Shown: positions 7,543-13,260, numbered from the stretch's first letter. The stretch is DNA of 15,488 nucleotides from Candidatus Gastranaerophilales bacterium (GCA_023662705.1 JAMPIM010000038.1:1-15488); one strand, 5' to 3'. Notes: a model not told the origin generated them from the sequence alone. Numbers and translations: made by a program.

Positions 7543-8501
7543 ATTTTGGCGGACTGGGAGATGAAATTTTATTCCTGCCAACTATTCTATCAGTAAAAGA
7601 GCAGTTTCCTGACTCAGAAATCACATTAGCTCTGGAAGAGCGCAGCCGCGGAATAATTAATTTAACAAACGTGATTAACCACACCTTGTTTGCAAATATC
7701 AAAGGAAGGGGTAAATATATAGAGCTATTGAAATTATTATTCAAGATTTGGCAGGGGAAATATGATATGGTAATTTCATCAGGTTCAAATAAATTTATAT
7801 CAATGTTTCTATTTGCTACATTTATAAAAGAAAAATACGGCTACAACACTGGAATATTAAGCAAAATTTTATTAACCAAAGCAATCGATTTGAACAAAAA
7901 CCAGTATGCAGTCGATATGTATCACGATTTGGCTAAATACGTTACTAATATTAGAACAGAGCTACCTATTTTAAGTATCCAAAAGAAACCGATAATCGAG
8001 AACAGTGTTTTAATCCATCCGGGAGTCAGCAAAATAAGTGTTCAAAAGGGCATGATTAAAACGATTCAGCCTGAACAGTGGGCAGAAGTAGTTGAAAAAC
8101 TTGCCGATAACGGGAAAAAAGTTCTTTTAGCAGGCGGCCCTGATGATAAGGAATGCATTGAAACAATTCAAAAACTTGTTCCTCCTGAAAAATATGAGAA
8201 TTTATTCGGGCAGACAAAAAACTTACAGGAACTTGCAGAATTAATCTCAAGTGCTGAAAAATTCTTATGCTCGGACTCAGCTCCTTTGCATATTGCTGTA
8301 GCTTTAGGAGTCAAAACCTATGTAATATTCGGCTCAACCGATGATAAAAAATTAATACCTCAAAACGAGAATATTATTCCGATTAAAGCCGACTGTGACT
8401 GTCCTTTGCAGCCTTGTTTGTGGGAACGCAGACAAACAACCTGCGAAGATTTATCCTGTTTAAAAATCCCGACAGAAAAGATTGTTAAGCATATTATTTA
8501 A
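7515..8501 (+). CDS. GT9 (heptosyltransferase-type) glycosyltransferase
   Basis: A 328-residue ADP-heptose:LPS heptosyltransferase-family enzyme, probably adding a sugar to lipopolysaccharide core or another envelope glycan at the cytoplasmic face. The family's acceptor loop is at the N-terminus (ILFINFGGLGDEILFLPTI, 6-24). The C-terminal donor half has VLIHPGVS (165-172), KVLLAGGPDD (202-211), LFGQTKNLQELAELISSAE (230-248), the SDSAPLHIAVALG site (253-265) and VIFGSTD (270-276). A cysteine cluster follows (C294, C296, C301, C310, C315), as in several GT9 proteins, perhaps a metal or disulfide site. The start at 7515 has GGAG 7 nt upstream inside the preceding gene, with a 28-nt overlap. It is the last gene of the operon and is followed by an intrinsic terminator. 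Confidence 0.88.
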   Translation: MQTKRILFINFGGLGDEILFLPTILSVKEQFPDSEITLALEERSRGIINLTNVINHTLFANIKGRGKYIELLKLLFKIWQGKYDMVISSGSNKFISMFLFATFIKEKYGYNTGILSKILLTKAIDLNKNQYAVDMYHDLAKYVTNIRTELPILSIQKKPIIENSVLIHPGVSKISVQKGMIKTIQPEQWAEVVEKLADNGKKVLLAGGPDDKECIETIQKLVPPEKYENLFGQTKNLQELAELISSAEKFLCSDSAPLHIAVALGVKTYVIFGSTDDKKLIPQNENIIPIKADCDCPLQPCLWERRQTTCEDLSCLKIPTEKIVKHII

Positions 8502-8503
8502 TG

Positions 8504-8541
8504 AAAAAACGCAACACAATATGTATTATGTTGCGTTTTTT
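8504..8541 (+). terminator. Intrinsic terminator of the mtnP-GT9 operon
   Basis: An 18-nt stem (8504-8521 with 8524-8541, one mismatch, 2-nt minimal loop) begins with an A run and ends in TTTTTT, starting 2 nt after the GT9 stop. The A run makes it potentially bidirectional. Confidence 0.8.
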
Positions 8542-8589
8542 ATATCTGTATTATAACATATTGCGCAACCTTTGTGAAGCTTTACCATG

Positions 8590-8617
8590 AATAAGCTAAT
8601 TATAAAATTAGCTTATT
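8590..8617. promoter_or_regulatory. 28-bp dyad over the -35 region of the prepilin promoter
   Basis: AATAAGCTAAT (8590-8600), 6-nt loop, ATTAGCTTATT (8607-8617): perfect 11-bp arms ending 9 bp before the -10 box. No U run follows, so an operator bound by a dimeric regulator is more likely than a terminator. The binding protein is unknown. Confidence 0.4.
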
Positions 8618-8622
8618 TAGCT

Positions 8623-8631
8623 TGTTATAAT
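8623..8631 (+). promoter_or_regulatory. Extended -10 promoter (TGTTATAAT) of the prepilin/YadA-head gene
   Basis: TG-N-TATAAT matches the extended -10 class, which can work without a good -35; none is seen. The predicted start is near 8638, giving a leader of about 84 nt. Confidence 0.5.
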
Positions 8632-8636
8632 TGACT

Positions 8637-8719
8637 TTATACCTCTTTGCAAAACGCAACATAATACATATTGTGTTGCATAATTCGAAAAATAAAGAGC
8701 GATACATAGCGAGGTATAA
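8637..8719 (+). promoter_or_regulatory. Structured leader that can sequester the prepilin ribosome binding site
   Basis: TTATACCTC (8637-8645) is the exact reverse complement of GAGGTATAA (8711-8719), which contains the Shine-Dalgarno GAGG 7 nt before the ATG at 8722. The predicted transcript starts at about 8638, so its 5' end would close a stem over the ribosome binding site around the 8656-8679 hairpin. An alternative pairing, CTCTTT (8643-8648) with AAAGAG (8694-8699), excludes the first and would free the site. A switchable leader is inference; no known riboswitch core was recognised. Confidence 0.35.
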
Positions 8720-8721
8720 GA

Positions 8722-10275
8722 ATGAAAAGATTAAACGGTTTTTCACTTATGGAAATGATGGTAGTACTAACAATCGTTGCAATTGTAGCTGCTGCATCCG
8801 CTCCAATGGTGAACAAAAAAATGGTTAGAGCAGCCGGAGACGGCTCACCATGGCAATGGGCTAACGGAGGCGGTACATCTATCGGATATAACTTTGAGGA
8901 ACAAGGAAGAGAAACTAAAACTGCAAGCATTGGGGTTCTAAGAGCTCCAAACGCTATTAACAATGCACGTTTATACATTGATACGCAATCTGATGCAACT
9001 CCGCATATTGCTTTTGGAAGAAGAAACGGTGATAATGACCACCCGATTTTTAAATTAATTGCAGGCGGTGAAAGAAATAATCTTTGGTTAAGCAATCAAG
9101 ACATTAGTGCCGGTGCAAACAGAGCCGTTGCTTTAGGTTATAATGCCAACGCAGCAGATGACCATACCGTTGCAATCGGTAACAATGCTCGTGCAACATT
9201 TTTAGGAGCAATTGCTATTGGACAAGATGCATTAGCTGAAAACGATTATAATGTTGCCATTGGTCATAATACTCGTACCAATGATGCTGGAGGTATCGCA
9301 ATAGGTTCCGGAGCAAGAACAGACAGCGGTGTTGCTCTCGCAGGACGTTCGTCAGGAACCGTATCTATTGCAATTGGAAGCGGCTCAGAAGCCCTAAAAA
9401 ATAATTCAATTGCAATTGGACGTGATGCAAAAATCGCTTCCAGTGGTGGAAATGGAAGCAGTTCAATCGTTATTGGAAATGGATCATTTACAAACAACGA
9501 CGATACTATAGTTATGGGCAGAGGCGGTCATTCAGGCGGAAATGGCGCAATTGCACTAGGTCTCCAGTCTGTTGCAGGAGCAAATAGTATTGCTCTCGGA
9601 ACTCCAAGTTCACCATCAAGCAACGCAACCGCTAGCGGAGCCAATTCTATCGCAATAGGCAGAGGACCAATGGCTTCAGCTGCCAACTCAATTGCCATCG
9701 GTAATGATGCACAAGCAACCGCTACAAATTCTGTTGCTATCGGCAGAGGTGCCAGAGCAACTGAAACAAATAATATTGTTATAGGAACAAGCAATGATAT
9801 CGTAAGAATCCCGGGTACATTAATTCCTAGAACTATAGTACTTGAGAATTTACACATTACAGGCAACTTGACAGTTGATAAAAATGCATTTTTAAATATC
9901 GCAAATACTAATACCGGCAAAAATATTAACCCAGGCGAAAAAGACTACAGAACATATATGTGGATAGCATCAAAAGATAAAAATAGACAGTCAGGAATTT
10001 ACTCACTTCAACACAGAAAATTAACAGACCGTCACTGGATGGTTCAAACAGGAACCAGCTATGACGGCAGTGCAGCTGAGGAAGAAGAAGGCGAAGGTGG
10101 AACTGGAGGCGGAGAAACAATCACCCCTGAAACTCAAAGTAAAATCTCTGAACTGGAACAGAAAAACAAAGAATTGGAAGCTAAAATTGTTGTTTTAACG
10201 AAAAAAATGGATTACATAGTTAGTACATTAAACTGGGATATGTCAAAACGTATGCATTATTATGGAATCAAATAA
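8722..10275 (+). CDS. Prepilin-like surface protein with YadA-type head repeats and C-terminal coiled coil
   Basis: A 517-residue protein of mixed architecture. The N-terminus is a type IV prepilin/pseudopilin signal, MKRLNG/FSLMEMMVVLTIVA: prepilin peptidase should cut after G6, leaving F at +1 and E at +5, followed by the hydrophobic assembly helix. Residues ~133-357 contain about 16 head repeats of the YadA/Hep-Hag type ('S-I-A-I-G-x-x-A', mostly 14 residues apart, at 136, 150, 164, 178, 192, 216, 230 and later 310, 324, 338, 352). The ITGNLTVDKNAFLN segment (379-392) resembles a stalk connector. A Glu/Gly-rich linker (452-465) leads to a coiled coil (471-503, SKISELEQKNKELEAKI). There is no YadA anchor barrel and no autotransporter signal peptide. 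It probably forms a trimeric head displayed by a pilus or type II-like system; the assembly genes are not in the window. It is monocistronic, with its own promoter, structured leader and terminator. Confidence 0.85.
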   Translation: MKRLNGFSLMEMMVVLTIVAIVAAASAPMVNKKMVRAAGDGSPWQWANGGGTSIGYNFEEQGRETKTASIGVLRAPNAINNARLYIDTQSDATPHIAFGRRNGDNDHPIFKLIAGGERNNLWLSNQDISAGANRAVALGYNANAADDHTVAIGNNARATFLGAIAIGQDALAENDYNVAIGHNTRTNDAGGIAIGSGARTDSGVALAGRSSGTVSIAIGSGSEALKNNSIAIGRDAKIASSGGNGSSSIVIGNGSFTNNDDTIVMGRGGHSGGNGAIALGLQSVAGANSIALGTPSSPSSNATASGANSIAIGRGPMASAANSIAIGNDAQATATNSVAIGRGARATETNNIVIGTSNDIVRIPGTLIPRTIVLENLHITGNLTVDKNAFLNIANTNTGKNINPGEKDYRTYMWIASKDKNRQSGIYSLQHRKLTDRHWMVQTGTSYDGSAAEEEEGEGGTGGGETITPETQSKISELEQKNKELEAKIVVLTKKMDYIVSTLNWDMSKRMHYYGIK

Positions 10276-10312
10276 ACAATTCTGCGGGATATTATTGCTA
10301 CAACATTTTAAA

Positions 10313-10352
10313 CGGCGGGGCGTACTCAACACCCCGCCGCCCGCTTTTTTTT
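10313..10352 (+). terminator. Strong intrinsic terminator after the prepilin gene
   Basis: CGGCGGGG (10313-10320) pairs with CCCCGCCG (10332-10339) across an 11-nt loop, followed by CCCGC and eight T. Very GC-rich against the local background. The opposite strand has a weaker T run, so it may partly serve the convergent exporter gene. Confidence 0.88.
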
Positions 10353-10372
10353 ACAACAAGGGTCGGACGACA
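10343..10372 (+). repeat. Intergenic repeat module, copy 1 (contains 19-nt exact repeat)
   Basis: CAACAAGGGTCGGACGACA (10354-10372) is repeated exactly at 12090-12108. Including the T run before it, the module also aligns with minus strand 13142-13115 with few changes. It sits directly after the terminator hairpin, sharing its T tract, and ahead of the longer element at 10373. Confidence 0.75.
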
Positions 10373-10483
10373 ATCGCTTTTTATAATATTGGGCGGAGCA
10401 CATTTTGTTGAGACTACCAACTTGGTTTATTAGTTCGTCCGTGCTCCTTTTGAACAGACTACACATGGGTTCGCGTTGGTAGT
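10373..10483 (+). repeat. Copy A of a ~110-nt structured intergenic element
   Basis: Begins with ATCGCTTTTTATAA (10373-10386), identical to minus strand 13144-13131. A 7-bp stem follows, GGAGCAC (10395-10401) with GTGCTCC (10441-10447), then a short T run, TGGGTTCG (10466-10473) and GTTGGTAGT (10475-10483), which pairs with ACTACCAAC (10413-10421) in the hairpin loop, making a pseudoknot. Copy B has the same blocks at nearly the same offsets. No ORF is present. It fills the gap between the prepilin terminator and the exporter stop. Confidence 0.55.
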
Positions 10484-10490
10484 ATAAAAG

Positions 10491-12041
10491 TTAGTTGTGT
10501 TCTTCTTTTTTAATATTATTCAAAAGCAAAATTAAAGGAATTGTTGCAACGCTGGCAATAGCAAAAATTCTAAATGCATCAATAAATGCTGACAAATTCG
10601 CCTGTTGCTGCAAGATTTGATAAACCATTCCCTGTCCCATATAATTCGCCGTAAACGGATCAACGCTTGAAGAAAACGCGCCTGCCATCGCTTGAACCCT
10701 TTCCACAAAAGGTTGATAAGTGTCTGTAAGGTGATTAATTAACATATATTGGTGTTTCTGAGCACCTCTTGAAATAAGAGTTGCAACAATCGAAGTACCA
10801 AAAGCTCCGCCAATGTTTTTCAACAAGTTCTGCAAACCGCTAGCATTGGTCATTTGTTCGTTCTTTAGAGTTGCTACAGACAATGTAATAATAGGAATCA
10901 TCGTTAATCCTAATCCCATACCAAACAAGAAGTTCGGAATAGCAATGTTCATTGTAGAAAATTCTAGATTCAAATCGCCTAACATCCAGCTTCCTGCAGC
11001 TAAACAACCAAAACCAATCATAACAAGGAATCTATTATCAACAATATTTGCCAACATTGCACATAAAACCATAGCCATTAATGAACCCAATCCTCTAGGC
11101 ATCATTGAAAGGCCACTCTTATAAGCATCATAGCCCATCAATGATTGTAAAAACTGAGGTAAAATTGCCAACGAAGCCAATAAAACAGCCTGCATTACTA
11201 TTTGTACAAGAGTACCAAGCAAGAAGTTTTTATCTCTAAATACCGATAAATCAACAAGTGATTCTTTATTTTTAATCTGTGAATATAAAAACGCTACACC
11301 TGCAACACAAGATATTGCAGACAACCAGCAAATCCATGTTGCATTAAACCAATCTGCATTATTTCCCTTATCAAGCACAATCTGCAAAGTTACAAGCCAA
11401 ATTGTAAGAAAGAAAAAACCAAGTCCATCAGTCTTAACACCAGTCTGCTTTCTTGCATAAGGAGGGTCATAAATAAAGATTTTACATAACCAAACTGCCA
11501 AAATTCCAATAGGAATATTAATATAATAGATAAACGGCCAACTCCAGTTTTCTGTAATCCATCCACCGATAACAGGACCGATAATCGGTGCAATAACGAT
11601 TACAAAACCAAACATTGCCATTGCTTTACCACGTTCTTCAGGTTTAAAGTTTTCAAACAAAATAGCCTGAGAAATAGGTAACAAACCGCCTCCGCCAATA
11701 CCTTGCAAAATACGGGAAAATACCATCATTTCCATATTCTGAGCAAGTCCGCAAAGAGCAGACGCAACAGTAAAAACAATAATACTTATGATAAAAAAGT
11801 TCTTTCTGCCCAAAACTTTACTAAACCAGCCAACCATCGGAATAACAATACCACTGGCAATAAGATAGCTGGTTAAAATCCACATTGACTCTTCACGGCT
11901 GACAGAAAAACTTCCCGCCATGTGAGGTAATGCTACATTTGCAATTGTTTCGTCCAATACAAACATAAATGCTGCTGCCATTGTAGGCAAACAACAAAGC
12001 CAAGGGTTTATGTTCAAATTCTCTTCCGTATTCTCTACCAT
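10491..12041 (-). CDS. emrB: DHA2-family (EmrB/QacA type) multidrug exporter
   Basis: A 516-residue, probably 14-segment inner-membrane proton antiporter that expels toxic or amphipathic compounds. Family motifs are clear: LDETIANVALP (29-39, motif D1), GWFSKVLGRK (71-80, motif A), RILQGIGGGGL (110-120, motif B) and the antiporter motif C, GFVIVIAPIIGPVIGGW (145-161). Length is as expected for EmrB. In Gram-negatives EmrB usually works with an EmrA membrane-fusion protein; none is in the window, and downstream lies only the convergent prepilin gene. There is no Shine-Dalgarno; a promoter and a 16-bp palindrome lie just upstream, suggesting repressor control. pheA is upstream on the same strand, 102 nt away. 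The substrate cannot be deduced. Confidence 0.9.
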   Translation of the reverse strand: MVENTEENLNINPWLCCLPTMAAAFMFVLDETIANVALPHMAGSFSVSREESMWILTSYLIASGIVIPMVGWFSKVLGRKNFFIISIIVFTVASALCGLAQNMEMMVFSRILQGIGGGGLLPISQAILFENFKPEERGKAMAMFGFVIVIAPIIGPVIGGWITENWSWPFIYYINIPIGILAVWLCKIFIYDPPYARKQTGVKTDGLGFFFLTIWLVTLQIVLDKGNNADWFNATWICWLSAISCVAGVAFLYSQIKNKESLVDLSVFRDKNFLLGTLVQIVMQAVLLASLAILPQFLQSLMGYDAYKSGLSMMPRGLGSLMAMVLCAMLANIVDNRFLVMIGFGCLAAGSWMLGDLNLEFSTMNIAIPNFLFGMGLGLTMIPIITLSVATLKNEQMTNASGLQNLLKNIGGAFGTSIVATLISRGAQKHQYMLINHLTDTYQPFVERVQAMAGAFSSSVDPFTANYMGQGMVYQILQQQANLSAFIDAFRIFAIASVATIPLILLLNNIKKEEHN

Positions 12042-12047
12042 ACAAAG

Positions 12048-12078
12048 ATATTATCATAAATGTGTTGCATTTGCAACA
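12048..12078 (-). promoter_or_regulatory. Exporter promoter with overlapping 16-bp operator-like palindrome
   Basis: On the minus strand TTGCAA (12076-12071), 17-nt spacer, TAATAT (12053-12048) puts the start at about the ATG (12041). An overlapping GATAAT (12055-12050) is an alternative -10. TGTTGCA-TT-TGCAACA (12063-12078) has perfect 7-bp arms covering the -35, the usual placement for a TetR- or MarR-type repressor of a drug exporter. No such regulator gene is in the window. Confidence 0.45.
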
Positions 12079-12089
12079 TGTAGTTTTTG

Positions 12090-12108
12090 CAACAAGGGTC
12101 GGACGACA
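12090..12108 (+). repeat. Intergenic repeat module, copy 2 (19-nt exact repeat)
   Basis: Identical over 19 nt to 10354-10372 and, like it, preceded by a T run. The following sequence (12109-12143) differs from copy 1 except for a short inverted match (CAAGTTGGT against ACCAACTTG). Together the two copies flank the exporter gene in the same orientation. Confidence 0.7.
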
Positions 12109-12143
12109 TTTCATGTTACAAGCGGGTACAAGTTGGTTGGTTT

Positions 12144-12989
12144 TTAGAATCTTGTGTAAGAGCCGATAACACGCACTGTTTTGCAATGCGGCTCAAGGTC
12201 GTTGATAAGATTTTGAACAATTTCATCTTTTTTATGACCTGCAAAGTCAATAAATACAGCTTGTTCTTCAGCACGGTTATTCATCATTTTTGAACTGATA
12301 TGAGTAATATTAATGTTGTATTTTACAAAGACTTGAACAATATCCATCAAAGCACCCTGCCTGTCTTGAAGGAAGAGAACAATACTTGTTTTATCGTTTC
12401 CGGTAGGTTCTGTTTCAGCATCGCCTATTACAATAAATCTGCGGTTATTGTCTTTGTCATTTTCTATGTGCTCTTTTAGAACATTAAGATTATAGATTTC
12501 TGCCGTTTTATGAGTGCCTATTATTGAATAAGTAAGGTTGTAGTTATTCAATAGCCTTGCAGATTCGTCCATATTCTCTGCCATAACTATATTAAGCTGG
12601 CGCGGCATTTCATCACGCACAAAATCTTTACACTTAGCAAGCGCATTCGGATTCGCAATCAAACCCATAATACTATAGAATTCTGTTGTTTTAGAGAGAA
12701 TACAGTCGTTAACAGGAATAACTGTTTCTGCTAAGATTTGGATATTCTGGTTTTTGGTCATAATAAGATTATCAATAGTTTCTCTTATCATACCTTTATA
12801 ACTGGTTTCAACAGGAAGAACCGCAATTGCGTTACAGTTTTCATCAACGTATTCGATACATTCTTTTATGGAAGCCAAAGAGCGTTGATAAAGATACAAA
12901 TCGTATTTTTTGAACAAACAATCTTTCGCAATTTCAGAATACGAACCACCCAAACCAAGGCATATTACTTCGTTAAAATCTCTAAACAT
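12144..12989 (-). CDS. pheA: Prephenate dehydratase-like protein with ACT domain, divergent active site
   Basis: A 281-residue protein matching prephenate dehydratase (prephenate to phenylpyruvate, phenylalanine synthesis) followed by an ACT regulatory domain (about 201-278). Fold landmarks are in order: LGLGGSYSEIA (11-21) for the usual GPxGTFSE-A, VLPVETSYKG (58-67) for VPIENSxxG, ANPNALAKC (112-120) for SHPQALxQC, FIVIGD after RRF (183-185) where TRF is expected, DKTS (199-202), and ISSKM (231-235) for the phenylalanine-binding IESRP. Several catalytic and ligand-binding positions are therefore changed, including the TRF threonine. It may have altered activity or be a regulatory paralogue. 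The start at 12989 has GGAG 5 nt upstream and a promoter at 13011-13039; the open frame reaching 13091 runs through that promoter and is rejected. Confidence 0.8.
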   Translation of the reverse strand: MFRDFNEVICLGLGGSYSEIAKDCLFKKYDLYLYQRSLASIKECIEYVDENCNAIAVLPVETSYKGMIRETIDNLIMTKNQNIQILAETVIPVNDCILSKTTEFYSIMGLIANPNALAKCKDFVRDEMPRQLNIVMAENMDESARLLNNYNLTYSIIGTHKTAEIYNLNVLKEHIENDKDNNRRFIVIGDAETEPTGNDKTSIVLFLQDRQGALMDIVQVFVKYNINITHISSKMMNNRAEEQAVFIDFAGHKKDEIVQNLINDLEPHCKTVRVIGSYTRF

Positions 12990-13010
12990 ACAAACTCCAA
13001 TCTTGGAATA

Positions 13011-13039
13011 ATTATAGCAAGGAGTTTTATTTAATTCAA
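13011..13039 (-). promoter_or_regulatory. Sigma-70-type promoter of pheA
   Basis: TTGAAT (13039-13034), exactly 17 nt, then a perfect TATAAT (13016-13011). Transcription should begin near 13004, giving a 15-nt leader with a Shine-Dalgarno GGAG. The -35 overlaps the last paired segment of the upstream structured element. Confidence 0.7.
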
Positions 13040-13144
13040 CTAGCTCGAACCCACCCGTCGTCCCACTAAAAAGGCGGACAAGTAGCCCCACCAGATTCCA
13101 GTAGTTCTACGGAATGTCCGCCGTCCCTTGTTATAAAAAGCGAT
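13038..13144 (-). repeat. Copy B of the ~110-nt structured intergenic element
   Basis: Read on the minus strand: ATCGCTTTTTATAA (13144-13131, identical to copy A), AACAAGGGACGG, a 7-8-bp stem GGCGGAC (13122-13116) with GTCCGCC (13079-13073), TTTTT, TGGGTTCG (13053-13046), then TAGTT (13042-13038) that can pair with AACTA (13106-13102) in the hairpin loop. Offsets from the first block match copy A within a few bases (stem at 22; TGGGTTCG at 93 and 91), while the stem bases differ compensatorily. Confidence 0.55.
13068..13122 (-). terminator. Intrinsic terminator on the minus strand upstream of pheA
   Basis: GGCGGACA (13122-13115) pairs with TGTCCGCC (13080-13073), followed by TTTTT (13072-13068). 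The loop contains an inner hairpin (ATTCC 13115-13111 with GGAAT 13099-13095). It would stop a minus-strand transcript before the pheA promoter, yet no minus-strand gene lies upstream of it, which implies a non-coding transcript. Confidence 0.6.
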
Positions 13145-13260
13145 TTTGTTACCTGCTAGATAGCAGGTGGGTGAGTGCCTTGGAGCCTCCGTTTCCCGCT
13201 GGCGATTTTTTATCGGCGGGTATACTTCATTGAACCACTGAGCTTACTCTCCCTTTTAGT
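13068..13260 (-). ncRNA. Candidate structured small RNA between rqcH and pheA
   Basis: The 358-nt gap between pheA and rqcH has a GC-rich core unlike other gaps and no convincing ORF. Read on the minus strand it shows, in order, a weak -10-like TACATT (13270-13265), a purine-rich start near 13258, a hairpin with CCCGC/GCGGG and inner CGAT/ATCG (13220-13195), a perfect ACCTGCTA/TAGCAGGT hairpin (13168-13151), and the terminator at 13122-13068. That makes a self-contained transcript of about 190 nt. I compared it by eye with 6S, SRP, RNase P, tmRNA, T-box and common riboswitch cores and found no match. Expression is unproven. The 3' half is copy B of the repeated element. Confidence 0.35.

Larger units (their letters stand above)
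8511..8679. repeat. 29-bp inverted repeat pair bounding a 169-bp intergenic block
   Basis: Bases 8511-8539 and 8651-8679 are exact reverse complements over 29 bp, separated by 111 bp. Each arm is itself almost a palindrome (GCAACA...TGTTGC). The left arm forms the operon terminator; the right arm is a hairpin (8656-8666 with 8669-8679) in the leader of the prepilin gene. A third hairpin lies between (8590-8617). There is no ORF inside and no obvious target-site duplication. The block could be a MITE-like insertion or a duplicated terminator hairpin. Confidence 0.7.

Noticed and set aside
8561..8568. TTGCGCAA palindrome as a separate operator
   Set aside because: It is only 8 bp, lies inside the inverted-repeat block and is too short to stand on its own.
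8511..8679. CRISPR-like array from the repeated GCAACA/TGTTGC units
   Set aside because: There are only two copies, in inverted orientation, with no regular spacers and no cas genes.
9264..9920. Long minus-strand open frames inside the prepilin gene
   Set aside because: They are mirror frames of the regular head repeats, with hydrophobic low-complexity sequence and no start context.
8722..10275. Canonical trimeric autotransporter (type Vc)
   Set aside because: There is no C-terminal beta-barrel anchor and no autotransporter signal peptide; the N-terminus is a prepilin signal.
12990..13091. N-terminal extension of pheA to an ATG at 13091
   Set aside because: It would translate the perfect -10/-35 promoter and the repeated element. 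The internal ATG at 12989 has GGAG and begins the dehydratase homology.
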